DNA of 64,000 nucleotides from Diogma glabrata. Lineage: Eukaryota; Arthropoda; Insecta; Diptera; Cylindrotomidae. A program made the position numbers and the translations under genes. The notes under the pieces are model-generated. The model was not told the DNA's origin. It saw only the letters and a program-made list of their open reading frames with translations, and made no database searches. Positions 40,301 through 52,300 of the stretch are shown one piece after another (the first letter of the stretch is position 1; every line of letters begins with the position of its first letter). The stretch is taken from NCBI GenBank assembly GCA_963693315.1, contig OY856188.1, forward strand, positions 102,178,462 to 102,242,461, given 5' to 3'.

Positions 40301-43300
40301 TTAATTTTCTCCATTGCTATTAGTTGATAAATAATTTTTGTTTATTCTTTAATTTATGACATAAAAAAGGCTACTTAGGTGAAAAATTGAGAAAGTTGCA
40401 TCAAAACAGCTAAACTTTAAACACTCACAACTTTTTTCAGGGATGAGACGCGGAAATTTTTCACTTGATTTGAGCTTGTCTCGTAAAGAACTTTTAAATG
40501 ATACCACTCTCGACCTGATCCCAATATACCCTATATTTTTTCCACTGGGAAAGGGATTAGATAAATAAACAGGTGTTGTCAACTTCTACACGGATGGGTC
40601 GAAAATGAATGGGAAATTCGGCTGTGGAGTGTTCTGCAAAGAACTAAATGTATCTTCGCCTCTTCTTTTTAAGTCAGGATCCTGTATAATCTAAAATTGT
40701 TTATTCTTGCTTAAAATATATTGATTAAATTTATTTTTCTTATTTATAATTGATAGGAACGATGCTGTTATAGCACTTAATAAAACAACGATTATTATTA
40801 TCGAATTATTAAAATTTACATTAACTGCTGGTACAAAATTATTTATTGTACATAATTATTGGTTGAACAACATTGTTTAGTGTACATAATTATTAACTGT
40901 ACATACTTTGAGTTCATAAAATTTAACAGCCAGCAACCCTTATTTGCGGCCGGATTTAATTAGGCAACCATATATGATAATAAATAGAAAAAAATTAGCT
41001 TTAATTTGATATAGAATTAATCAATGTACGTTTTGAACGTATAAATGTATCGAAATCATACCTGTTTACACCTGGCTGCGAAGAGGTGCGGCCAGGTGCG
41101 CAACGGCAACCGTGAATTTTTAGAATCTTTATATAAATTGCCGTGATGTAGACGACATTTTATTTAAAAAACAAGTGAACGAATTTTTTTCCCAAAAATC
41201 AATTAAAAATAATTTAATAAAAAATACTGGCGGCCAAATTTTGATAGGCAACCTGGTAGATATATATTCTCCTAATTATAAATATCCATAAAAATTTGGT
41301 TTTAGCAAAAAATCGATGAGCGCACTAATCCCGCAGCCGGATCTCGTACTATAAGAAGACAAATTTCTTGAATCTCAATTTTAAAACAAAAAAATTTATT
41401 CAAAACAAAAATGAAAATCATGGCAATCTCTTCTAAAATTTCAAAAGTTAGTCAGTTCGAAGAATCACCACAAAGGTATTGGAGTCGAGCCCTACCTCGT
41501 CAAAAGTAGCCCAGTAGCTTGGCATCTCAGAAATCAGAGCGCACCACTGTCATTATGCGACACTGTCTTATCAGCCAACATGCGAGCTTTCGTTCTCCAC
41601 CTTCTCTGCTCGTGTTTCTGTATCCACGTACCTTTCACTATCTGACGGATATCTACAAGATGAATGTCAGAGACATGTGTCGCTGCTTGAGAAGCCCTGA
41701 TTGGTTTTCAAAAAGGTAGTGTTTGAACAGCAAAAGTTCTTTTCGTGGTATGGTTATGAACCGCTTGTGTCTATGTCATGTCCTTAACCCATTTCGAACC
41801 GAGTTGCAGAAACTATTTTCTCGGACAAAACCAAATGCTTTTTTATAGTAATTTGATGCTCCCAAGCCCGAATCTGAGATATAAAATAAATAATATCTTA
41901 CCGTTTTCCTGGAAAATGGAAAAGTTTACTGTTCGTTTCATCGAACGCTGGCGCTGAGTCTACATATATAAAAACACACCAAAAAATTTTTGTTTTAAAT
42001 AATTTTATGATTTAATTTAGATTTTTATTTATATTAGATTTAGATAAAGTGGTATTTATTAAAACAATGTACATATATATGCTTATTGCATTTTTCACAC
42101 ATGAAAATTGTGGGTCTGCCACATGAAAATTGTGGGTTTGCCACATCCTTTTAGTTGACACCTACGAGGCTTATTTTCAAGTTGACGCACAATAATGTGG
42201 TCACCAGAAACGTCTGGTAAATGACGTGGTCTCTCAAACTCCTGGTCATCGTCCATATTTTCCATATTGTCATTTGTTAATAAAAGGCTTTCTGTGACCA
42301 TTACCTTGAAGTCAATTTGACTTAATGTTTTTTCATTCTTATATTTTGCGATGAGACAGTGCAACTTCCAAGCATTGGCCATTGAAGAATTAAGTGTAGA
42401 GATCAATAGCGGCCAAAACCCCTTCTTACCACAAATGTTTACACGGTAGTTTTGGACACCAAAATCATGCAGGCTCACTCCTCTCATACCTTTATGATAG
42501 TTATAGAGCATTGCCGGTTGATCGTAGTGTATTTGTTTTGACTTCTCATTTGATTTTTTTGTCTCTGGTTTTTTCCAGCGGATAACAGAATGTAGAGGTA
42601 ATATTTGGACATAATTTGTAGCCATTGTGACCTCTTTGTTGTCCTGCCATCGACACAAAGTAATTTGATTAGTCGAATCAAACATATAGTCATGTTGACC
42701 ACGAGGTAAAGCTGTTCCAGTTTTTAAGTTATTTCCTCCAACTGCAACACGATTATTACGAACAGTTCCAGTGACACATATTCCTTTTTCAGCCAATAAA
42801 CATAGCAAATGATAGCTTGTGAAGTAATTGTCAAAAAACACCTCGTGATTCTCAGGAAACTCTACGTTTTGAAGTTATCTCAACACAACATCCGCACCAA
42901 GTCCAACATAAGTATTATATTTGTCACTTTGTCCACAATAAGGTATAAAGCTAAATAGGTAGCTTTCAGCAGAGCCAAGACACCATAGCTTGTAGCCAAA
43001 AAGAATTGGTTTGCTGGGCAGCAAAACTTCATCATCATAAAACTTGTTGAATAATTCAATAGGGGATAAATCTTTTAATTTTTCACCTAGTTCGGTTTTC
43101 ATATCAGCTAAAGGTGCAGAGTTAGGTGCTATATTATATTTAAATTATTTTCGGTTTCGGTTTCTGAACCATTTTGGTTTACCAAAAGAAGTTAGTGGTT
43201 TATAATCATATTTTGCTTTCTTTTTTCTTGGTTCTTGATGATTAGATGGTCCAGGTTGGGTTTCTTCAACGATGAACTCACTTTCTTCAGTATCTTCAAC

Positions 43301-46300
43301 AGAATTTTTTGAAGTTTCAACTTCAACACACCTGCCACATCGCCACAAATATTACAATTAACATCAGGATTCAAAAGTATAAAATGATCATCAATATCTT
43401 CTTCATCGCTTAATTCATCAACCCGATCAGGTGGAAGAATGTTAATATTAGAAATATTATCAACTTCTTCATCTCCGTCACTCCAGTTATCAATAATTTG
43501 TTGCAATTCACGCATTGTCAAAAGCTTTCGACGCGATAAACATACGATGCAAAGAATGAACGTTAAAACAAATGTTCTGTATAAAATCTGTACTTACCCT
43601 TTTTTATGTATACTCAATTTTAACAAAACAAAATCACACGAATTAATAAACGTCTATTTTCTTCAAAATAGCGATAACAAATGAGAAAAAATTTCATAAA
43701 AATGATGAAATGCAATTTTAGTACAAAATTTGATTATTCTAGGGTTCGTGCCAGTGTTCGATGAAACGAACACTTAGCTTAACGTACATCTGGAAGCACC
43801 CCAATGTTTCCAATAAATATGAAAACTGTTTCTATGAGTAATCTCATCCATTGGCACAAATTCGTCATCATTAGTTTTTCGATTTTTGTTCGTTTAGTAT
43901 TTTATATAATTATTCAAAAATATGTCTAAAAACAAGGGTGTTTTGCAAGAGGGGTTGTGGTAGGAAGGGGAGTCTTGAGCCACCATAGAATTTCTCTGTC
44001 GAATACACAACACATTAAAGGAGCTAACCATACTAAGCTCACCATTAATTACTATTACCATCATAGATAAAAAAATTTTAGAAAAAAAGCAATTTCACTG
44101 TTCGATGAAACGAACAGAGGATCGAAATGGGTTAAGTCGGCTATTATAACCTAACTATTACATACCATAGATCCCATCATCTACTCTTTTGGTGTATTAA
44201 CTAAATTATCTCTAAAAATTATATTCAGTGATTGGTTGGTATTATGCCCCGTTTTGCAGGTTGTAAAAGACGTGACCGTTTTTAACTTAATATACCCCGA
44301 GCCAGAGCACTAACTATTACTTGTTCACTTTAAATTTTGACCATTAACATAATACTTCCAAAAAACGTGTTATTGTTTTTCTAGAGAGACAATAAACTTA
44401 CAGTAAATGATAAGAAAAAACGACGAAGCGGTATACGCGAATTTTTTCTAACATATTCTTAATCAAAAGTAACATTATAATCTTTAAAAATCTGTTATTA
44501 GTTATTATATTACTTATAACCGCTGAAAAAATTCTTAAAACTTGATCAAACTTTTTTCTTTTCCAGATCTTACCAAATGGAAATACGTCATTGCAATTAC
44601 GTACGAGAACTCGCATATCTGTTAAATCATATAAATGTTCGAAATGTAATAAAAAATTTCCACGAGAAGTTTTACTACAAAAACACATACAGACCCACGA
44701 TAAAAGAATATTGAATGTAAGATTTATAATTTTTGTAAGGATGTAATTCTGCCAACGTCTTTTTCTTTGAATTCTTTAAAATAATTTTGGAATCATGACT
44801 AAAAATAAACAGTTGTTCGGGATTACACTTGATCTCCTCAGCCGTCACCTTTTCAAGTGAACCCGGGTCATGTAGCAGAGCTAGTTTAGTCGAAATTACT
44901 TGCTTTTGCGTCAAAAGAAGTTGCAATTTAAGCTTATTTTTTTTTTACAACATCAAAAACTTTTAAGAACTAGTTCACACAATTACGTGCGTGACGAGAG
45001 TGTTGTGTTTTGAGTGAGTGAGTGTTTTTTTTAGCTAGTATGGTATGATCCTTGATCATAAGCCCAGATATAGAGTTATATGAAGGCTAATGTCTTCGTG
45101 CAAACAATAGTGTGCCATCTTCAATGAATATTCCTTAGCTACGATTGAGGATGCTAATTTTGACCGAATAGATTTCATTCACTAGCACGCCTAAGATATC
45201 ACTGCCCACTACTATTACCAATGGTATATGAAATCTGATGTTAGCTCATATGTCAATAGCAGGGACTGGAGTACAGGGGTTGCCACATGTTCCCTAGTCT
45301 CTATTTTTTTGTGAAATGGAATTTTTTTAAAACTAGTTTCATGATGTTTCTTTTGCAGAACTCAATCTCACATAATACAAAATCGTATAACTGTAACCAT
45401 TGTGCTAAAATATTTAGCTCTAAACTTTCGTTGGAGTTACATATTAAAAACCGCTTATGTGTAAAATCATATGAGTGTTCCAAATGCCACATAAAATTTC
45501 CACGAAAATGGTTTTTACAAAAACATATGATGATTCACGAAGAAGAAAAATTGGAGGTAAGATTTTAATTCAAAATATAAAATTTAAATTATAATTTTAT
45601 TTTTATGTTTATCAATTATAAACGCAAACTCGTACTTATTGACCTTTCATTGTATAATACATGAAAATAAGAACCATCGTGTGTAGTGTTTAAATTATTT
45701 TTTTGTTATTACTTAAAATCATATTATACAAAAATAATAAAGTGTTTTCTTTCTCAGAACTCAATCTCACAAATTGAACAAATGTACAATTGCAAGCAGT
45801 GTAATAAAACATTCAACAGTGAAATATCTTTGAAGTCACATACGAATAATAACAAGTGTGTCAACCCATATGAATGTTCTAAATGTCATCAAAAATATTC
45901 AGGGAAAGAAGTTTTGCAAGAACATATGAAAACTCATATGGCGGTAAGATTTTGGATAAAAAAAAACAATTATATTTTTGAATAAGTAAACTAGTCCAGT
46001 AACTTTATACATCACAGTATGCGTCAAATCCGGTAGTTCTGATTTTTTGCAGACTTGTTTATGATGTTGGCCTAATGAATAATCCAAGTTTGTGAGCGCC
46101 GAACGCAACTTTGTCAAGTTTTGACAAACTTGGATTATTCATTAGGCCAACATCATAAACAAGTCTGCAAAAAATCAGAACTACCGGATTTAACGCATAC
46201 TACTCCATACTCTCAGGCGACAAAGTTACTGGACTAAACGTTTGAGTAAAACATTTTAAACTGCATATTTTATTAGACATTTTGCTCAAACGGATATCAT

Positions 46301-49300
46301 ATTATTTAATAACTATTTCTAAATCACAAAATTATAACTAAAAATTTTTCACCCAAACTCACCTTCAAAAGAAGTTTATACGGTTGCAGTTTTAACAGGC
46401 TTTTCAAAACTAAAATGTCTGGTGTTTCAAAGAATTTTCAATATGTGTCACAACAACAAACAAAGTCTTTTAAGCCCTACCTAGATCTCACAACAACATG
46501 CGTTCTGAGGTGTTGATGAACGACGCTAATCTTTTTTGTTTGTATATTTATATATTTTTTAAAGAATCAATAAGTCCTATCACTTAATAAAATATGGCAT
46601 ACGACAATATATTCGTGATAGGATAGGGAATATAAAAAAATAGAAGAAGAAAAAATAGGAATTATTCCCGACAAACTACATTGAAGTATTAAGAATTTTG
46701 AATAATCTAGTCTCTAAGAAAAGTACTGACTTTGGAAATGTGCAAACCTAGTACTAAAACATTGCTCGCATTCAATATCCTATAGTTTGTCTTACACCTT
46801 TAACATTTGTATTTCTGAGGATATTTGCCAGATTGCTTAAAAATCGCAAAAGTGGTTCCAATATTTTTAATAAGGAAGTAAGGAGTTACCTAACAGTTAT
46901 AGACGTATATCCATACTTCTAAATATTAATTTGAACGAATTATTCACAACCGAATAAGTGGATCTCTGCAAGTCCAATTTTTTCAGTACCACAAAGTATG
47001 GATTTCGACGTGCTACTAATACTTCAGTTGCTACTTTAGAACTATTACAACATATTTATTCTCAACTAGACAAGTCTATCACTAAGGGGGTAGCCGACCT
47101 ATTCATTGATTTAACTAAATCTACGATACCGTTGACCATCGACTATTCTGTCAAAGATCCCTGAAGCTGGAATTAGAGGAACGAGAAGTCGGTTAATTCG
47201 TAGCTATCTAACCAACCGTTGGTAATTTCTTTCCGTGAACAATGCACACAGCTATCGCCAAGAAATAACGTTGAGTGTACCTCGAGAAAGTGTTCTTGTC
47301 CCCCGATTTCTTCTTTATCAACGGCATAAATTTTCTTAATCTGAATGGCAAACTTCGACTTTATACAGATGATTCTCCAATTTTCCATGGTCGATCGAAT
47401 GATAGAATCAATGCTAAGGAAATTAACTCTGATCTCTTACTTTTAGCGTAATACTTTAACGCGAATAAACTGTACATGAACCGAAATAAAACCAAATTAG
47501 TGCATATATCCACAAAAACTATTATTTATTGACGTTGATGTCTCAATGGATGGTAAAGTAATGAACAGGTACACGAAATAAAATATCTCAGACTTGATTT
47601 GAACTCCTATCTTACGTGAAAAGCACATATTTAACAACTCTGCCAAAAAGTCGTCTTAAGCGTAATTGGGATGCTACATAAAATAAAATCCTTTCTACCC
47701 AGTCCCATCCTCTTACAATTATATTTTGGATTACTTCATAGTAGTCTTTGCTATATAGAATCTAAACTTTGCGATCGACCTGGAGTTCAAGGTGCTCCAA
47801 ATATCTGAAAATGATTAAGGTCTTGCAAAATAAAGCGACGAAAGCGGTTTTAAACTACCAAGGCTTCATTCTACAATGGATCTATATAGTAACTATGCAA
47901 AATCGGTTTTTCCGGTGAAAGGTATGTATGAGTACCCAAACTCAGGAGATTTTCATCTCCTTGTTACCTATTGCTGTGGTGTCATATATCTTGTGTTTTT
48001 CATTACTACAAACTTCAAATAATTTGAGCTAACAATTTTATTTCATTCTTGAAATTGCTTCCATCATCTTTCTTAAGCTTTGAATTTTTAACGAGCCAAC
48101 AACTTTGTCAAAATATCAGCAATTTGATCATCAGTTGAAACATACTTGACATCAAAACCATTTTGCTCAAAATTCTCACGGGTAAAATGGTAATTCACAA
48201 CAATGTGCTTAGTTCGCTTATGAAACTCGGGCTTTTAGGTGAGTTTTTTAGCACTTTGAGTGTCCATAAAAAAATCCAAAACCATATTCAAACCTGGCAA
48301 CAAATCCAGCAACAAACGCCGTAGCCAGACTAACTCTTTCATGGCTTGTGGTGCAGCAACCTACTCTGATTCTGTCCAAAACCAAAAAAACTATTAGTAT
48401 TAAAATTTTTTGTAAAACATACCATAGTCGAGTGTGCATATGTAATTTAAAATTTGCTTGACAGCCTTCACATGAATATCGGCCGGTTTCTCGATAAAAC
48501 GACTTGCATTATTTACTACGTAACAAATGTCTGGACAAGTTACAACAGCCAAATACATCAAACTGCCAATCGCCTCTCTGTATGGAAACGATGTTGTTTT
48601 TCTTGTATCATCATTATACTACACCTGATTTGGATCTGATCGACTTTATGATCGATTTACAAGCCAAAAAGACAATCTGCCTCTAAAACTTTCACTTCAA
48701 ACTCAGCCTGCGTATATGCAAGCAACGGTTGAATAAGTTTTTCATCACTAGCAACAATCAGCCCATCATCAATGTAAATAGTCAAAAATATTTTCTTTTT
48801 GTTATCATAATTAGTTCGGTATCTGCTTCAGAAACATAAAAATTAAATTTTTTAATGAAATTTGAAAATTTTATGTTCCAATATCTTGATGCCTGCTTCA
48901 AGCCATACAAACTTTTCAAAGGGTTACAAAGTCTCGTGCTTTTATCATCATATCCTTTCGGTTGCGACATATACACATCCTCTTCTAGCTCACCATATAA
49001 AAACGCCGTTTTTATTTCAAACTGCCGTAAAATCAGCTTTTCAGCTGCTGCAATCCCCAAAATTGTGTTGATAGACGTAAATTTTACAACAGGACTGAAT
49101 GTTTCAAGATAATCGATGCCATACTCTAGCTTTGAATCTATTTATCGTCCTATCGGTTTTGTACTTGATTTTATAAACCCAACGATTGTCGATTAACTTG
49201 TGATTCTCGGGCAGTTCCATCAACTCCCAAGTATCGTTTTGAATTAGGGAAATTTTCATTTTTCACTGTTTTCGGAATTTATTGCATCTTCAAACGTTGT

Positions 49301-52300
49301 TGGTTCGTATTTTGCCACGAACACAAAATTATCAGCAACGCAAACATAACTAAGATGATTTACCTCTCAGTCTGCTAGCAATGCTGTCTTTTGTTTCATC
49401 AATTTTTATTAACTTTGGTGACGTCTTTGGTTTTACTACTACTGAAATTGGAACCTCTTCAAAAACAAAAACTTACTTAGTTAAAACAGAAATTTAAAAA
49501 AAGTTCACAAACCTCTGATTTGTTTTCAATCATCTTTAAAATAAAATAACTCGAACCTCCAAAAGACATCACCTGCATTGGTCCACAAACATCAGAGTGT
49601 GTGATGCTACTACATGATGTTGATTTTTCCTGAAATTTCGGAAAACTTGCTCAATGATGTTTTCCGTAAATGCATGAGTCACACCAGAACGTATCATCAT
49701 CGACGAAATCAATGTTTTCCCGACGTAAAACGTTTCTTAAATAATCAACACTTCGATGGCCCAATCGTGCTATAATTCAATCGTGTCGTTTTTAGTGACT
49801 GCAGAACCAGCAAGACTTATATTTGCCTCGAGAACAATAACTTTAAACATCATTTTAAACAACTCTAACTGCCGAACGCGATCATCCTTCACTGCAATAA
49901 CGCGACTATCCTTAAGTAATTCACATTTATTTTGTTAGGAGATCAGTTTAAGATCTTTATCTAATGCACGACCCAACGAAAATAAATTGATGTGACGTTT
50001 TGGTACATACTAACATACAGTACATTAGCTAGATGTTTAGACCTACATTTGTTGTTGTGATATGACAGATGTCAATAGCACCTTTGCCGAATGCCATGAT
50101 CGATTTTCCATTTCCAACCTTCATTGCCGTTGCCAATATCAAACTCCTTGTAATTCCCAAACCAGTGTCTCTTTTAGCTTTCTTTATCATGAACAGACAT
50201 CAACACCTCAGAAACGAAAGCGCTATGTTCCTTATTGGTTGGTTTAGTCTTGACCTGACCCTTTCTAGGATAATCCTGCATCCAATGCCTCGTTTCATGA
50301 CATCGAAAATATCTGCCAGGTTTCCTTTTTGATTTCGAACTAAAATTTTTACGAGAATTACATCTTTTAGCCATCAACGCTTTTCCAACCTTAGCATTTT
50401 CCGATGACATCTGTATAACGTGGTCTGGTAGACCGTGAAGGACAACCAGTTGGTCGTTGCACGCAAAATACACCCTGACGCTAGTTCGATTTGCCCGGAG
50501 GTTCTATTGACCCACCTCACTAACAAGAAAATTTAAAAATAAACAAAACACAAACATCGCGTTTCGTAAAACACCATCAAAATTCCCGGACTGCGAAGAA
50601 CCACCCTGTCACTACTCTTCCCAAATTATAAATTCACCAACACATGATTATCGTTCTTTTAAAATAACCGAAATAAACATATACAAAATAGAAAAAAAAA
50701 CTTCCCAGTAGTTGGTAATTTTTCCTTGGTTGTCATCGGGTGCGTATGGCTGTGTACTTCGCCATATTATTTCTTCTCATAGTAGAAAAAAAGAATAATC
50801 TTATGTGACTTTATTTAGAACAAAAGTAAGACCATATATTTTGATCCTCCCAAAACTTTTTAAAGTTAATACTTTTGATACCATCATTTGCAAGATAAAA
50901 TCTTTGGTTTTTAAATTTTTTTCTTTAATAACTGAAAACAACTCTGTGATTATTATTTTAATTTTAACTTAAAAAACATTAATTTGGTTTCACTTAATAA
51001 ACATATTTATTTTTCTTTTGACACATAAATTTATTTATTTATTTTTCTCGCCAATTTCAAACTGTCCGCTTCTAATCTCGAAACCCATCCAACTCAAACT
51101 TTTCTCGAATCAAACTCCACTATCTCTCAAAACTCACTGTCTTCAATATCAAACCCCAACTGTCTGACTTTAAAAAAAAAAACAAATTGAAATTCCATAG
51201 CACGAGCCAAAAAGAAGATTGTCAGGCTAAACTTTCTTGAACAAAGGTAGTTATCTTGTAATTGTCAATTCTTTTTAATTTTTTTTATAGTTAAGTGGCA
51301 AAAAATAGAAAATTAATTCAATACTGATTTCATGTGTCAAATGTACTTGTAAGAAAGAATAAGTGTGTTGCACTCAAAACATGTTAAAAGTATTTGAAAA
51401 CGTATGTTTACTTTTTCGATGTACGATAGTATATTACTATAGGTAAATAGGATGGAAAATGGAAGTACAACTGACCAGGAATATCTTGCCCGTTACAGAA
51501 CAGGACGAAAGGAGGAAGGGGACTACATTCGTCCTGAGAATCATAAAAAAATCAAGAAGTGAAATGGGAGCCGGGCTTGAACCCAAACCCCGAGATAGGT
51601 TCTCAGGCTCTACCGACAGAATTAGCCGGGCCAGACAAAACAAAATAAAACCTAATTAAAGTCAAACACCAAAACATAAAGAGCCAAAAATATATACGAA
51701 GAGAAAAATCTAAGAAAAACTTTAGGAGGTAACCAGAAAACCATTGGGGTAGCCAGCGGAGTTTTGGAAGAATGTTTCGGTGAAATCGATGGATGACCAG
51801 AGGAAAAAGGTGGTCTAACTATGACTCAGAAAGCCAAGAGCTAGCATTTTCCTTCTCACTGTTCCCTGGCAAGCCAAAGACATCACCGGAATACCCTGTG
51901 TTGGTTTTGGGATAGGGAACGTCAGTCACAGCGGCCCAAACGACGGCGATTCATCACTGTTATCGTCCACTGGTTTGCGCTCTTCTTACCCTACAACAGA
52001 TTACGCTCTAACGAATACAATTTTCCCAGACAATAACAGTTACACTAAATGTGGTAAACACTTGGTGGTCATGACCTCATCGAGAACCCGTGAACGTGGT
52101 GAAATAATCATGGAGGGATGACCGAGATGGTAAACCATCAGGGATCAACAATATCCGGGTCATGTCACTTAACCACTCACAACCCTCTCGCAGCAGTCAA
52201 AAATTCCCACCCAACAAAGGTACCCAGGATCGTAAGCTCTGTTTGGAACACGTCTGAATTTCATATTGAAAAAAGTAGCTTCTATCCTGCCTGCAGCTGG

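Noticed and set aside
44675..44926. Minus-strand open frame with LLHDPGSLEKVTAEEIK
   Set aside because: Looks protein-like but I recognise no family, it overlaps exon 18, and no splice or start evidence supports it.
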